Shown here piece by piece: positions 63,659 to 64,000 of a DNA stretch of 64,000 nucleotides (position 1 is the first letter of the stretch; every line of letters begins with the position of its first letter). The notes under the pieces are model-generated. The model saw only the letters and a program-made list of their open reading frames with translations. It had not been told where the DNA came from and made no database searches. Source of the DNA: an uncultured Sphingomonadaceae bacterium (lineage in GTDB: Bacteria; Pseudomonadota; Alphaproteobacteria; Sphingomonadales; Sphingomonadaceae); assembly GCA_947497315.1 (NCBI GenBank), contig CANMFX010000003.1, positions 620,001 to 684,000 on the forward strand, read 5' to 3'. The translations under genes and the position numbers were made by a program.

Positions 63659-64000
63659 ATGGCAAACGGGGCTCCAACCATGTCCAGCAACGAAGGCGTT
63701 GCTGCGACTCTCGCGAAATCATTGGGCGCGGCCGTGCTTGATACGGTCGAGGCGCACGGTGAAATTAGCTTCACCGTTGATCGTAAGAAATTGCCTGCGG
63801 TAATGGACAAGTTGCGGAAGAGCCATGAATATCAGCAGCTTGTCGAGATCGCCGGTGTGGATTACCCCGAGCGGCCTGAGCGGTTCGAGGTTTGTTATCA
63901 TCTGCTCAGCCTGACCAAAAATCACCGTATCCGTGTAAAAGTGACAACCGACGAAGACACGCCGGTACCAACCGTAACGCATATCTGGGAAGTGGCTGGC
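63659..64000 (+). CDS. nuoC: NADH-quinone oxidoreductase subunit C (3' end beyond window)
   Basis: The start codon is at 63659, one base after the nuoB stop; 114 codons are visible before the window ends, without a stop. The N-terminal NuoC pattern L-V-E-I-A-G-V-D-Y-P-E-R-P-E-R-F-E-V and Y-H-L-L-S-L-T-K-N is present. It appears to be a separate NuoC rather than a NuoCD fusion, but the end is not seen. Confidence 0.93.
   Translation, partial: MANGAPTMSSNEGVAATLAKSLGAAVLDTVEAHGEISFTVDRKKLPAVMDKLRKSHEYQQLVEIAGVDYPERPERFEVCYHLLSLTKNHRIRVKVTTDEDTPVPTVTHIWEVAG

Overview
The window is ordinary, gene-dense chromosome from an alphaproteobacterium, most likely a Sphingomonadales member. The evidence is a GcrA cell-cycle regulator, paired b and b' ATP synthase genes (atpF' and atpF), an HspQ-type protein, zapA / putative 6S RNA / fthC synteny, and nuoA-B-C as separate genes. 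Base composition is moderate (judged by eye, low-to-mid 50s % GC). I see no insertion sequence, prophage, integrase, CRISPR array or rRNA. The genus cannot be fixed from the sequence alone.

Layout. 1-2255: ydbH (5' end cut by the window), ynbE and ydbL, an envelope-bridge operon closed by a strong terminator. 2493-5043: the Fo half of ATP synthase (atpI-B-E-F'-F). 5108-11828: uvrC-recO, leuB, metZ, apaG, a LysR regulator and a GNAT acetyltransferase, tightly packed. 11830-15894 (minus): a beta-lactamase-like hydrolase, parE and gcrA. 16021-17513: an orphan ABC-2 permease, hspQ and tRNA-Ser(CGA). 17680-27862: a neutral-lipid and phospholipid block comprising a HAD-PlsC fusion with a histone-like tail, a PlsB-like GPAT, a WS/DGAT wax ester/triacylglycerol synthase, a patatin, two alpha/beta hydrolases and gpsA. 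28154-33859: a DSF-type quorum-sensing locus, with an RpfF-like synthase converging on an RpfC-like hybrid kinase. The kinase is co-transcribed with a REC-PAS-GGDEF-EAL protein in the place where xanthomonads carry RpfG (REC-HD-GYP). 34316-39446: an unidentified HTH-like protein, thyA and a trypsin-like autotransporter. 39619-43228: branched-chain 2-oxoacid dehydrogenase E1alpha/E1beta/E2. 43376-51249 (minus): four exported DUF11-type proteins, the last a 1699-residue predicted outer-membrane barrel, behind a control region with a CtrA-type site and TGTAAC repeats. 51664-53370: tRNA-Asp, DUF2842, fthC, putative 6S RNA, zapA and a coiled-coil partner. 53565-60532: tkt-gap-pgk-GNAT-fba-methyltransferase-thiE, mainly central carbon metabolism. 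60552-61095: two small related unknown genes. 61229-64000: efp, suhB, nuoA, nuoB and the start of nuoC.

How parts fit. The most interesting section is 17680-33859. Glycerol-3-phosphate synthesis (gpsA), two acyltransferases, a storage-lipid synthase and several lipases lie directly upstream of a putative fatty-acid signal synthase. The signal's likely sensor is wired to an enzyme pair that can make or break cyclic di-GMP rather than to an HD-GYP phosphodiesterase. The second interesting section is the DUF11 surface operon with a possible CtrA-controlled promoter. Everything else reads as housekeeping. All functional statements rest on motif recognition by eye; no database search was possible.
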